NCBI GenBank assembly: GCA_039029315.1
Contig: JBCCGK010000047.1
Span: 18,814-82,813, forward strand
DNA length: 64,000 nucleotides
Source of the DNA: JBCCCJ01 sp039029315
Lineage (GTDB): Bacteria > Bacteroidota > Bacteroidia > J057
Reading direction: 5' to 3'
Shown here: in pieces, positions 1 through 8,756 of the stretch
Numbering within the stretch: the first letter of the stretch is position 1
Layout of the letters: each line of letters starts with the position of its first letter
Program-made: the position numbers and the translations under genes
The notes under the pieces: generated by a model
Seen by the model: only the letters and a program-made list of their open reading frames with translations
What the model was told of the DNA's origin: nothing
The model's database searches: none

Positions 1-2
1 TC

Positions 3-701
3 CGGCAGCAAAAGAAAGCAGACATTGTCTGCCTCGTATTCTCTGGCTATACCATGGGTCAAGCCAATCTGAATGGAGATATGATGGTATGTCATTACAA
101 AGCTTTTGACAAGAGCTATGTATTTCCACATGAGTTTGGACACATTATGGGTGCTACCCATGAGGCTGGCATGTTGATTACTGTCAACGGAACAAGCTAC
201 CGCACCATCACGAACAATCAGGGAGTTGCCATACCTTATTTCTCTACCAATGATGAATATGACATTGAAGTAGATGGGAATACTGAATTCGTACGTCTGG
301 GAGATGCCAGTCATGACAATCTGGCGACCATGGCCAAAAATGCTCCCAGCAAATCTCAATTAGGAGAGAAGCTAAGTTCTGTTGCTTCTTCATCTAGTGC
401 AGCAACAGCCAAACTGGTAAATCCAATGACTGCAAAAACGCCTGCTGGAAAGGCCCCTTTCTCAGTCAGCTCCTTTGTTGTGGCTTCCGATGGCAAAATG
501 ACCATCAAGTACGACACTTCTGATGCAGTAGAGTTCAGCGTTGAAGGATTCGATGGAAACAAATCCTTTGGTGGATTCAAAGGCAATCTTGATCCATCCA
601 AAAAGGAGATGGTCGTCCAACATTGGAGCTCTACCTATTCCAAGGATAAGTATATCCTGAGCATCAAGGGCAAGCAGCTAAAGTCCTATACCATGCCCTA
701 G
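3..701 (+). CDS. Metzincin-type zinc metalloprotease, 5'-truncated by the window edge
   Basis: The frame is open from position 3 to the TAG at 699-701, so the true start lies before the window; the visible part is 232 residues. A full metzincin zinc-binding motif HEFGHIMGATH is present at about residues 43-53 of the visible part (three His ligands, catalytic Glu). It is followed by a reprolysin-like segment ending in IPYFST and a conserved-looking Gly-Asp stretch, as in M12B-like bacterial enzymes. The Met-turn position expected after YRTI is Thr (YRTIT), which is unusual. The last ~110 residues form a separate, probably beta-rich, tail without a recognisable T9SS sorting signal. Likely secreted protein hydrolysis. 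The family call is firm to metzincin level; the exact family is inferred. Confidence 0.75.
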   Translation, partial: RQQKKADIVCLVFSGYTMGQANLNGDMMVCHYKAFDKSYVFPHEFGHIMGATHEAGMLITVNGTSYRTITNNQGVAIPYFSTNDEYDIEVDGNTEFVRLGDASHDNLATMAKNAPSKSQLGEKLSSVASSSSAATAKLVNPMTAKTPAGKAPFSVSSFVVASDGKMTIKYDTSDAVEFSVEGFDGNKSFGGFKGNLDPSKKEMVVQHWSSTYSKDKYILSIKGKQLKSYTMP

Positions 702-743
702 CAGATAAGACTATTCTGCTAAGCCCTTTAACATCGACAGAAT

Positions 744-776
744 TTGGTCTGTTATATCACCCCACATATCCTGCCA
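744..776 (+). pseudogene. Possible remnant of a secretin C-terminus
   Basis: The + frame at 753-773 reads YITPHIL, identical to the C-terminal secretin motif of the intact gene that follows. At DNA level 752-776 matches 1891-1915 at 21 of 25 positions. Nothing else of a secretin is recognisable around it. It may be the trace of a duplicated copy or chance; the rest of 702-991 holds no supportable gene. Confidence 0.25.
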
Positions 777-991
777 TTCGGAGGCCTGAGAGCTTCAACG
801 GTCTTTTGGTCAGTGTCCTTTGATGGTAGGATGTGGGTGAGTTTGATCAACCGAACACTTCTATTTATACGCAACTCCACAAAAAAACAATCGGGTTTTT
901 TTAGAATCTATGTGTATCAGAGAGAGGTCGCGAGGATCCTCCTTATGCTGCCTCTCTTCTTTTTCTTACTCATTGCGAAAAATCAAATACC

Positions 992-2071
992 ATGTCAATA
1001 AAATCAGTAGTCACCTTCCTATTTTGCATCCTACTCTATACAATCAGTTATACTCAGGTCATCATTCAGGAATACAAGGTTCAGCACTTAGTCTCTGAAG
1101 ATGCCATGCAACTGTTGCAGAGTGTCAATCCAGAGATTACGATCATCAATCACAAAGGCAGCAACCGCCTTATTCTCAAAGGAGAGTTTGAAGCCTTGGA
1201 TGCAGCCTTGCGAGAATTGGAAATTCTTGACCAGGAAAAACTTATGGTCAATATCGAGTTCATGTTGATTGAATATTTTCATGACAATGAATTCGACTGG
1301 GGAATTGATATCACCAGCGGGACAACAGGAAATTTTGGACAGGTCTCCTATACACCAGGAGGGCAAGGTGGTGATGTCGGATTTAATTTCAACAGTCTGG
1401 CAAAATTGGCGCCTCAATTTCACTTTAATCTACGGGCATTGATCAATGAAGACAAAGCCAAAGTTCTGACCAATCCCCACCTGACTGTAGAAGCAGGTCA
1501 ATCTGCCAATATCGAATTGCAGGATCAGCGAACCATTCAGTTGGAAACAGCGACAATCAATGGGGTAACCACCACGCTCCAGGACATCACGGCAGGGATT
1601 AACATGACCATTGAGCCCACCCCTACTTATGATTCCCTGATCAATCTTAAAGTAACTGGTATTGTCTCGGAATTCCTGCCATTTAGTGCTGCAGGGGAAT
1701 TTGTTCGAGAAAATAACAAAATCCAGACCATCGTCGATCTCAAAGATGGCGAAACGCTTATCATTGGAGGCATGATCCAGGAAACCAACAATGTGCTTGA
1801 GGGTGGATTCCCAATTCTCAAGGACATTCCCGGTCTTGGGTTGATATTCAAACGCAAAAGCACGGTCAAGCGCTATGTAGAACGGGTGATCTATATCACT
1901 CCTCATATCCTGTCAGCTGGCGATCAATTGGATTATGATATCATCAAGGGGGCCACAGAGCTTGAACAAAGAGTATCAGATGGGATCGAGACTGACCGGG
2001 AATTTATCAAATATAAAGACACCAGAAAGGCGTACAAGCGGCGGTCCAAAAGAAAGAAGGATACCCAATAA
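992..2071 (+). CDS. Secretin (GspD/PilQ-type) domain protein
   Basis: 359 residues. A signal peptide occupies residues 1 to ~22 (hydrophobic core ending ISYTQ). An N1-like alpha/beta module follows, then a secretin core: VNIEFMLIEY, NPHLTVEAGQSA, VDLKDGETLIIGGMI, the FPILKDIPGLGLIF motif and RVIYITPHIL near the end. The tail is very basic. Secretins form outer-membrane gated pores for type II/III secretion, type IV pili or phage. No assembly ATPase, pseudopilin or inner-membrane platform gene is nearby, so the partner system is unknown. The protein is short for a secretin, with only one N-terminal module. It is likely co-transcribed with the lipoprotein gene 31 bp downstream, which could act as pilotin or accessory. 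Domain call firm, role inferred. Confidence 0.85.
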   Translation: MSIKSVVTFLFCILLYTISYTQVIIQEYKVQHLVSEDAMQLLQSVNPEITIINHKGSNRLILKGEFEALDAALRELEILDQEKLMVNIEFMLIEYFHDNEFDWGIDITSGTTGNFGQVSYTPGGQGGDVGFNFNSLAKLAPQFHFNLRALINEDKAKVLTNPHLTVEAGQSANIELQDQRTIQLETATINGVTTTLQDITAGINMTIEPTPTYDSLINLKVTGIVSEFLPFSAAGEFVRENNKIQTIVDLKDGETLIIGGMIQETNNVLEGGFPILKDIPGLGLIFKRKSTVKRYVERVIYITPHILSAGDQLDYDIIKGATELEQRVSDGIETDREFIKYKDTRKAYKRRSKRKKDTQ

Positions 2072-2102
2072 TCTATTCTATAGTCCTCATTATCAATCAT
2101 TT

Positions 2103-2885
2103 ATGACAAATCTTATGCAACAATTCATATATATCCTCGCAATCCTGGCTATCATGAGCTTCGGCTGTCATGAAATCACCATCGTCCCCATTCCTGGCAG
2201 TGTGGCAGGCACCGTGAATGACAACAATGGCAATCCTTTGGAAGGCGTCCTGATCGAAGCGACTTTTACTCCAGCTTCTACGCTTCAAGAAGCAACAGAA
2301 AGCACAAAATCAACCACCACAAGTGCCAGCGGCTCCTATAGAATCGAAGATCTATGGGATGAAGTCACCCTCTCAGCGACAAAGACTGGATTCAAGGGAG
2401 AATCCTTCACCATCGAATTGGATACCGAAGGTCCCGCCCAGCAGGAATTCGTGATGATCGGAAGTCCAGTAATTCAGACGATTCAGCCAGATAGTTCGAC
2501 GCTCATTATCCCTGAGTCTGAACTCTTGATCACTGCTGCAGATACCACCATTATCGGATATGATACGATCATCTCGCCAGTGGATACTGTTATCAACATG
2601 CTGAGTGATTCAGTCAGTATTTCTGTTGAGGTGGAAGATCCATTCGATTCCAGTATCCCTTCTTTCCAGGGGGGGCTTGTCTTTGAGAATAGTCAAGGGG
2701 TCCTTGTTCTGGAATTGCCTCTTCAGCAGGTAGCGATAACTGGCCACCGTGCCGCCCTCCAAGCATGGGTATTCAGTTCGCAACTAGAGCCAGATGCTTA
2801 TACACTCCATGCTGATATCACAGATGTCGACGGTAACAGCCACAGTTTTACGGCCTCCCAAAAACTGGAAGTCAAAGAGGAATAA
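2103..2885 (+). CDS. Lipoprotein with carboxypeptidase-regulatory-like domain
   Basis: 260 residues from the ATG at 2103. That start is preferred over an upstream in-frame one at 1935, which would overlap the secretin by over 130 bp and bury the signal sequence. The N-terminus has a hydrophobic stretch ending in MSFGC, a lipoprotein signal with Cys near residue 20. Residues ~32-95 resemble a CarboxypepD_reg beta-sandwich (GTVNDNNGNPLEGVLIEATF, later SGSYRIEDL). A second all-beta Ig-like domain follows. It lies 31 bp after the secretin gene, so the two are probably one operon and may share an envelope function. No catalytic motif is seen. Confidence 0.75.
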   Translation: MTNLMQQFIYILAILAIMSFGCHEITIVPIPGSVAGTVNDNNGNPLEGVLIEATFTPASTLQEATESTKSTTTSASGSYRIEDLWDEVTLSATKTGFKGESFTIELDTEGPAQQEFVMIGSPVIQTIQPDSSTLIIPESELLITAADTTIIGYDTIISPVDTVINMLSDSVSISVEVEDPFDSSIPSFQGGLVFENSQGVLVLELPLQQVAITGHRAALQAWVFSSQLEPDAYTLHADITDVDGNSHSFTASQKLEVKEE

Positions 2886-3325
2886 GCAATTCCTCCGGAA
2901 GAAAAAACGCCCTGTTTATTTATAGCAGTTTTCATTTGAATATGACCTCATTGCCCACTTCTACAGCTCCTCCAACATGGAGGTTGGATGATTACGACTC
3001 CTTCTCCTATTTGGATGGGGCTGTGCGGAGGGTTATTCAGATCTGGCAAACAGTCATTCCAGGATCTCCTATGAACGCCATCCATTCATGTGTAGCAAGC
3101 TGCTTCTGTTTCCTCCCACAGGAGGATCAAACCATCGATAATCATGGGCTCGATTCTTTTTCAGGATAAGGTAAAACATAGATCATGGCAAGAAAATCTA
3201 CCTATCCTGGCAAGATTTTCTCCAATCTGATCACTTAGCTTTGAATGCTTATTTGTTGAAGTGCTGCTTGATTCGGATGCCGTTATTCAGGAGTCGTCTG
3301 CTGTCATCACATCAGTTCTATCCTT
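2886..3325. other. Gene-free stretch with short inverted repeats
   Basis: No supportable gene. A 77-codon frame at 2936-3169 begins with TTG and has no protein-like composition. The stretch holds two small hairpins (CCTCC/GGAGG at about 3112-3125 and CCAAC/GTTGG at about 2972-2987). It also has a 9-bp inverted repeat AGAAAATCT (3191-3199) / AGATTTTCT (3213-3221). These may end transcription of the secretin-lipoprotein pair. Confidence 0.4.
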
Positions 3326-3787
3326 ATGTATATTCTCAAATTCCTTCTGTGTTTCTGCACAATATTTGGCTATGCTGTTGAGTCCTGTGCTCAGTTGTCA
3401 GTCATTGATAAGCCAAGCCTAACCCTGACGATCAGCGCCCGTCATGTACCCAAGGAAGCGGGCCAATTCATAGCGTCCATCCTCTTGGTGCCCACAGGCA
3501 TGAGGGGGGATAACCCTCAAGGCTCCATCCTGCTAGAACTCGCACCCAAACACCTGGGCCAATATCTCAGCTGGACAGTTACAAATCCTGTTCAGATCCA
3601 ACAGATTCGACATCATTTGAAAAAAGGTGGCAGATTCAGAGTATTTGACGCCAAGATTGATCCTACACAGATCATGCAAGGCCTTCCCAGAGGATTTGCA
3701 AGCTTTTCCAAAGTCTCTTCTTCCGGCCAGGAACGCCATGTCTTACTCACACCTCATCAGAGAATCAGGCATTCTGAAAAATTATAG
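3326..3787 (+). CDS. Hypothetical secreted protein
   Basis: 153 residues with a probable signal peptide (hydrophobic residues 3-17, cleavage near SCAQ at ~22). The mature part shows alternating hydrophobics suggesting a small beta-rich domain (LTLTISARHVPKEAGQFIAS, then SILLELAPKHL), and it ends in a basic tail. No family recognised. It sits alone between the secretin-lipoprotein pair and the flavin-reductase-like gene, with gaps of 440 and 139 bp. The composition is protein-like, so it is probably real. Confidence 0.55.
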   Translation: MYILKFLLCFCTIFGYAVESCAQLSVIDKPSLTLTISARHVPKEAGQFIASILLVPTGMRGDNPQGSILLELAPKHLGQYLSWTVTNPVQIQQIRHHLKKGGRFRVFDAKIDPTQIMQGLPRGFASFSKVSSSGQERHVLLTPHQRIRHSEKL

Positions 3788-3926
3788 GTGACTACTGCGC
3801 CCCTTTCCCCTAGCCAAAGTGAACGCACGTTATGAACAGATCAATAGTTCACAGCTTTCAAACCAGGCTAGGGGTGGGGGTGTGATTTTATGTGGGATGT
3901 GAGTAAGTTTGACCAAATATTTCATT

Positions 3927-4811
3927 ATGGGCAACATCCTCTCCCTCGACCCTCAAACACTTTCTGTTCCCAGGCTGCACGCTTACCTCCTGGCTGCAGT
4001 GGCTCCACGTCCCATTTGCTTCGCCAGCACAATCAATCAGCAGGGACAGGTAAATCTTAGTCCTTTCAGCTTTTTCAATGTATTTAGCTCCAATCCTCCT
4101 GTGATGATTTTTTCTCCTGCGAGAAGGGGGCGAGACAATACCACTAAGCACACTTATGAGAATCTACTGGAAGTGCCAGAAACGGTGATCAACATTGTCA
4201 ACTATCCCATCGTGGAACAGATGTCTCTGTCCAGCACTGAATATGACAGAGGAGTCAATGAATTTGTAAAGGCTGGCTTTACAGAAGTTGCCTCTGAAAA
4301 AGTCGCCCCCCCAAGAGTAGGCGAAGCCCCTGTTTGTTTTGAATGTACGGTAGATGATATCATCGAATTGGGACAGGAGGGTGGTGCAGGAAATCTGGTG
4401 ATTGCCAGAGTCGTGATGATTCACATTCAAGAGAAATATCTGGACGACCAACAAAAACTTGACACAACAAAACTTGACCTTGTCGGTCGGATGGGAGGGA
4501 GCTGGTACAATCGCGCCAGCGGGAATGCCTTATTTGAGATCCCCAAACCCCTTCGAACCAAGGGTATGGGGGTGGACCAACTTCCTGTCCATATCCGCAA
4601 CAGTCATATCCTCACTGGCAACAATCTCGGGCGGCTCGGCAATCTCGAACAGCTCCCCGATGCGGCTTCCATCCGGTCTCGCCTATCTCAGGCAAACGTT
4701 CAGCAACTCGTCATGGCCAAAAACTGGAATGGGCTTCACCAATTGGCACAGACCTATCTGGAAAATGGAGACGCTCAAACAGCCTTGGAACTCCTGATGT
4801 GCCAACAATAA
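3927..4811 (+). CDS. Flavin reductase-like (FMN split-barrel) family protein
   Basis: 294 residues from the ATG at 3927; an in-frame TTG at 3909 is the less likely start. Residues ~15-190 match the flavin reductase-like split-barrel family. Features are the opening APRPICFASTINQQGQVNLSPFSFF, then NPPVMIFSPARR, later ETVINIVNYP and a central GEAPVCFECTVDDII. The family binds FMN and serves as reductase or flavoprotein; bacterial members with this opening are usually annotated only at family level. The C-terminal ~70 residues look like an added helical tail. Followed by a clear intrinsic terminator at 4862-4891, so transcription ends here. Confidence 0.85.
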   Translation: MGNILSLDPQTLSVPRLHAYLLAAVAPRPICFASTINQQGQVNLSPFSFFNVFSSNPPVMIFSPARRGRDNTTKHTYENLLEVPETVINIVNYPIVEQMSLSSTEYDRGVNEFVKAGFTEVASEKVAPPRVGEAPVCFECTVDDIIELGQEGGAGNLVIARVVMIHIQEKYLDDQQKLDTTKLDLVGRMGGSWYNRASGNALFEIPKPLRTKGMGVDQLPVHIRNSHILTGNNLGRLGNLEQLPDAASIRSRLSQANVQQLVMAKNWNGLHQLAQTYLENGDAQTALELLMCQQ

Positions 4812-4861
4812 TATTCTTCTTCTCTGGACGAAGAGGAACAAACAAACTTGAGAAAAACTTC

Positions 4862-4891
4862 AAAAAGCGGCTATTTCGGCCGCTTTTTTTT
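4862..4891 (+). terminator. Intrinsic terminator after the flavin-reductase-like gene
   Basis: A 10-bp stem AAAAAGCGGC (4862-4871) pairs with GCCGCTTTTT (4879-4888) around a 7-nt loop and runs into eight T. It lies 50 bp after the stop codon at 4811, a textbook rho-independent terminator. Confidence 0.9.
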
Positions 4892-5471
4892 ATGTATGTT
4901 CAAAATTGATCCGGAATGGTTCAAAAAAGCCTACCCCCTGTATGCGTCTTTTCCGCTCCTTTGTATCAGTTCACACAAACAATAACCTTTGGCCCAGGAC
5001 TCTGCTCCTCTGTATACTCCATGACATAGTCCTCTTCTTGTATCACCAAGCATTCTGACTGTCTCCTTGAGTCTTCTCCCACTCAAGAAGTATTCCTTCT
5101 CTTCAGAGGGCTGACCTCGGACTGTGCAAACTTTTCTGAACAATGAACCCACAAGCTTCTTCCTACCGAACTGACAGCAAGCCGCCCAAACATTCTCCTC
5201 TCTCTTATTCTCTTGTCATCTCCAGGGAAATTGTAACAGAAGATATCATGGATGGATAATGGACCTTTCTCTTTAGAAACATCCCTTCTGTCATCCTCTG
5301 TTTCAAGGGGCTTATTCTCAGCTCCTTTCTTTTACCACCAACCGATACTCTCTGCCATTTTTCGAAACAACTTCTTTTTTTTGTCCCTGACGGATGTCCA
5401 TTTGGATGCTAATTTTCATCTGCACTTATCCAGACTGGTATCTGGTCTGGGCATTCAATCACATACTTGCT
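4892..5471. other. Gene-free stretch
   Basis: Nothing convincing. A 73-codon minus frame (4931-5152) and an 84-codon plus frame (5252-5506) are open, but neither has a recognisable family or a natural start context. No large repeat was noticed. Confidence 0.35.
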
Positions 5472-5810
5472 ATGGCATCTTTCAAAGTTACCTTCACCAG
5501 AATTGACAATCAGGCGATCATCTATGTCAATGGCGTTGAGATCTGGGACAGTGGGGTGATTACTGACAACCCACTATTGAACAAAGAGGTCGAAATCAAG
5601 GACAATCTGATTCCCGGTGTGAACCAGATTCGAATTGACGGAATTAATTTCGGCCCCTGGAAATCCGCCAACCCCTTTACCTTCGATTATACCCTTTTTG
5701 CTGATGAAGTAGCCATCTCGCATGTCTATCAAACCAGCAATATCGAACAGTTAAGCACAGCGGGGAGCACAGTTGTGGCAAGCAGTCTGATTCAGGTCAT
5801 TCAGGACTAG
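5472..5810 (+). CDS. Small beta-sandwich-like protein
   Basis: 112 residues from the ATG at 5472. An earlier in-frame start at 5394 adds a stretch with odd composition and is not favoured. The sequence has the rhythm of a carbohydrate-binding or tail-fibre-like beta-sandwich: VTFTRIDNQAIIYVNGVEIWDSG, then IPGVNQIRIDGIN and NPFTFDYTLF. No signal peptide is seen. It converges with the sulfatase gene and overlaps its 3' end by 14 bp. No family is recognised; a lectin-like cytosolic protein is one possibility. Confidence 0.55.
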   Translation: MASFKVTFTRIDNQAIIYVNGVEIWDSGVITDNPLLNKEVEIKDNLIPGVNQIRIDGINFGPWKSANPFTFDYTLFADEVAISHVYQTSNIEQLSTAGSTVVASSLIQVIQD

Positions 5811-7182
5811 GTCCGGGCCAATCAACGCTTAGCGTTCGAGCCGATGCCAAATAGGATTCTATCTCCTGAATTAATGCAGGATGTTGACTGGCAACATTGT
5901 GCATTTCCCCTTCATCAGTTGATAAGTCATACAATTCCAATGCTCCTCCCACTTTGAGGCGAACAGCTTTCCAGTTTCCATACCGGACGGCTTGCTGGAA
6001 GCCTCTTTCATGAAATTCCCAATACAAGTGGCGAGTTGCTGTGGTCTGTTTTTCCCCCAACAAGGTCGGCAGGATACTGACACCATCCAACCCATCTGGA
6101 ATTGGCAATGAGGCAATGTCCAGCAGAGTCGGCATGATGTCTGGAAAATAACAGGGGAAATCGCTGCTACTTCCGCCTTCGATCTCTGCCGGATATCGCA
6201 CAATCATTGGAGAGCGAATTCCTCCTTCATACATGTCCCGCTTCCTGCCCCGCAATGCACCTGAACTATCAAAGCGCCCTTCCCATCGTTCTGCGGCCCC
6301 ATTATCTGAGCAGAAAAAAACGATGCTCTTGTCATCTATTTGCAATTCTTTCAGCAAATCAAACAGGTCTCCTATATCCCGATCCATTCTGCTGATCATG
6401 GCAGCATGGATTTTTTCCTTTTCCTCCCATGGTTCCGCTGTATAGGGGGAAGTATCTGGAATTTGGTAGCGAGCATGAGGAACCGTGTAGGGCAGGTAGA
6501 GGAAAAAATGCCTGTCCCGATGCTCGCGGACAAAATCCAGGGCCTTTTCACTAAACTTGTCATGGGCATATTCTTCCTCTTTGTCTCCGAGATTGCCTGC
6601 CAATTCTACTTTTTCTTTGTTGTGCCACAGATATTCGGGATAATAGTTGTGCGCCCTCCGCTGGTTGAGGAAACCGAAAAAAGTGTCAAAGCCCTGATCA
6701 TTGGGATGACCTGTTGTATTGGGTTCTCCCAATCCCCATTTACCAAACATGCCTGTCACATAACCGCCTTCCTTCAGAGCTTCGGCGATCGTCAGGTCTT
6801 CAGCTTTCAGAGGCACCCTTCCTGGATTTCCGGCAAGACCGAGTACACCAGTCTTCCCAAAATTTCCCCGAACAGTCGTATGGCCTGTATGCAAGCCAGT
6901 CATCAGACAACTTCGCGAGGGAGCGCAAACCGGAGAACCAGCATAACACTGGGTCAATCGCATCCCTTCTTTGGCCATTTGATCCAAATTAGGAGTTTGA
7001 ATTACCCTTTGGCCAAATGATCCCAAATCTCCATAGCCCAGATCATCAGCCATGATGAAGATGATGTTAGGCAAATCTGTTGAGGCTTCCTCCAAAGTCT
7101 GATTGGTGGTCACAGGTTGACAGGCCATACCACACAGGATCGTCATGCTGACTATAAGGATGATGGAATACAAACACCTCAT
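5797..7182 (-). CDS. Sulfatase (arylsulfatase family, S1)
   Basis: 461 residues. The N-terminal signal ends in a Cys-rich LCGMAC stretch at residues 16-21, probably a lipoprotein. PNIIFIMADDLGYGDLGSFG gives the first metal-binding Asp pair. CAPSR at residues 86-90 is the sulfatase C-x-P-S-R signature, whose Cys becomes formylglycine. HTGHTTVRGN, a central FFCSDNGAAE and the C-terminal LYDLSTDEGEMHNVA are all typical. The length is normal for the family. It hydrolyses sulfate esters, probably of marine polysaccharides, at the cell surface or in the periplasm. A formylglycine-generating or anaerobic maturase is needed but is not in this window. The gene stands alone and converges with the small gene ending at 5810. 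Confidence 0.93.
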   Translation of the reverse strand: MRCLYSIILIVSMTILCGMACQPVTTNQTLEEASTDLPNIIFIMADDLGYGDLGSFGQRVIQTPNLDQMAKEGMRLTQCYAGSPVCAPSRSCLMTGLHTGHTTVRGNFGKTGVLGLAGNPGRVPLKAEDLTIAEALKEGGYVTGMFGKWGLGEPNTTGHPNDQGFDTFFGFLNQRRAHNYYPEYLWHNKEKVELAGNLGDKEEEYAHDKFSEKALDFVREHRDRHFFLYLPYTVPHARYQIPDTSPYTAEPWEEKEKIHAAMISRMDRDIGDLFDLLKELQIDDKSIVFFCSDNGAAERWEGRFDSSGALRGRKRDMYEGGIRSPMIVRYPAEIEGGSSSDFPCYFPDIMPTLLDIASLPIPDGLDGVSILPTLLGEKQTTATRHLYWEFHERGFQQAVRYGNWKAVRLKVGGALELYDLSTDEGEMHNVASQHPALIQEIESYLASARTLSVDWPGPSPE

Positions 7183-7292
7183 GACTCTATGATTGAAAGT
7201 CTGGAAAAATTGTGTGGGATATCTTTTCTTCTTCCGGCCAAATAGTTAAAATTACCGATAAATCCCCTCCGATTCAACAAAGCTAATCCAAT

Positions 7293-8747
7293 ATGTCTCT
7301 CTCCTCCCCTCCCCTACTTCGCGATCAGGCTTTCATCAATGGTCAATGGATGGATGCAGATGATCAACGAACGTTTGCCGTTGTCAATCCATATGATGGC
7401 AGTCATATTGGGAATGTACCGAATATGGGGGCTGCAGAAACGAAAAGAGCCATTGAATGTGCTTCAGCTGCCTTTGATCAGTGGAAAAAACGGACAGCTG
7501 CCGATCGGGCCACTATCCTCAAGCGCTGGTTCGACTTACAACTTCAACATCTGGAAGAGCTCGCCATTCTTCTCACAACAGAACAAGGCAAGCCTATCCC
7601 CGAAGCCAGAGGCGAAATCAGATATGGGGCTTCCTTTGTAGAATGGTTTGCAGAAGAGGCCAGACGTGCCTATGGAGATATCATTCCGGGGCATGGAGAA
7701 GACAAACGGATTTTGGCACTAAAACAGCCCATAGGAGTAGTTGCGGCCATCACCCCCTGGAATTTCCCCAATGCAATGATTACTCGGAAAGTCGCTCCAG
7801 CTCTCGCAGCCGGCTGTACTGTGGTCATCAAACCTGCTGAAGACACCCCACTCTCTGCATTGGCATTGGCTGATCTTGCTGCTCAGGCAGGCTTTCCTCC
7901 AGGTGTATTCAATATCATTACCAGCCAGAATCCAGCAGAAGTGGGCGCAGTTCTTACTTCAGATCCGCTTGTCCGCAAGCTGTCATTCACAGGGTCGACT
8001 GCTACGGGAAAACTGCTCATGAAACAATGTGCAGATACCGTCAAAAAAATCTCTCTGGAGCTTGGAGGGAATGCTCCCTTCATCGTCTTTGAGGACGCTG
8101 ATCTCGATGCAGCTGTTGCAGGGGCCATCGCCTCCAAATACCGAAATGCTGGCCAGACCTGCGTTTGTGCCAATCGCCTATATGTTCAAGAAAGTATTTA
8201 TGACACATTCATCCACAAATTTCAGCTGGCAGTCCAAGAACAAAGCGTTGGCTATGGGTTGGAAGAAGGGGTGAGCATTGGTCCACTTATCAATGAGGCC
8301 GCTCTCACCAAAGTAGAACGATTGGTTGCAGATGCACAGACCAAAGGCGCACACATTCTGATGGGAGGCAGCAGGATGGCAGATACACATTTTTTTCAGC
8401 CTACCATCCTTACCCATGTGAATGCTTCGATGGCAATTCACAAAGAAGAGATATTTGGACCCGTCGCGCCCATATTTTCTTTTGATACAGAGGCAGAGGT
8501 CATTCGACTGGCCAATGATACTGAGTTTGGTCTTGCAGCTTATTTTTATGGAAGAGATTATGCAAGAATCTGGCGAGTAGCTGAAGCGCTTGAATATGGT
8601 ATGGTTGGTGTCAATACAGGTATGATCTCCACAGCTGTCGCTCCTTTCGGTGGTGTCAAGGAGAGTGGCATCGGACGGGAAGGGTCCAAATATGGAATGG
8701 AGGAATATCTCGAAATAAAATATCTCTGCCTGGGGGGAGTCGAATAA
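7293..8747 (+). CDS. gabD: NAD(P)-dependent succinate-semialdehyde dehydrogenase
   Basis: 484 residues, the usual length for GabD. Cofactor and catalytic motifs are intact: ITPWNFPNAM, the cofactor-binding KPAEDTPLSALALA, SFTGSTATGK, catalytic Glu in LELGGNAPF, catalytic Cys in GQTCVCANR, and the late EIFGPVAPIF motif. The pattern NAPFIVFEDADLD followed by CANR is characteristic of succinate-semialdehyde dehydrogenases, which oxidise succinate semialdehyde to succinate in the GABA shunt. Other aldehyde substrates cannot be excluded. The gene is preceded by 110 bp of non-coding DNA shared with the divergent sulfatase. No GABA transaminase is adjacent. Confidence 0.9.
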   Translation: MSLSSPPLLRDQAFINGQWMDADDQRTFAVVNPYDGSHIGNVPNMGAAETKRAIECASAAFDQWKKRTAADRATILKRWFDLQLQHLEELAILLTTEQGKPIPEARGEIRYGASFVEWFAEEARRAYGDIIPGHGEDKRILALKQPIGVVAAITPWNFPNAMITRKVAPALAAGCTVVIKPAEDTPLSALALADLAAQAGFPPGVFNIITSQNPAEVGAVLTSDPLVRKLSFTGSTATGKLLMKQCADTVKKISLELGGNAPFIVFEDADLDAAVAGAIASKYRNAGQTCVCANRLYVQESIYDTFIHKFQLAVQEQSVGYGLEEGVSIGPLINEAALTKVERLVADAQTKGAHILMGGSRMADTHFFQPTILTHVNASMAIHKEEIFGPVAPIFSFDTEAEVIRLANDTEFGLAAYFYGRDYARIWRVAEALEYGMVGVNTGMISTAVAPFGGVKESGIGREGSKYGMEEYLEIKYLCLGGVE

Positions 8748-8756
8748 TGATCTTGG

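Noticed and set aside
702..991. Candidate small gene at 744-1001 or 910-1098
   Set aside because: The first frame has an odd mixture with a secretin-like motif and a TTG start; the second lies mostly inside the secretin gene.
2936..3169. 77-codon plus frame
   Set aside because: TTG start, no protein-like pattern, Cys/Ser-rich composition, located among hairpins.
4931..5152. 73-codon minus frame
   Set aside because: Arg/Gly-rich with no family or signal; probably chance.
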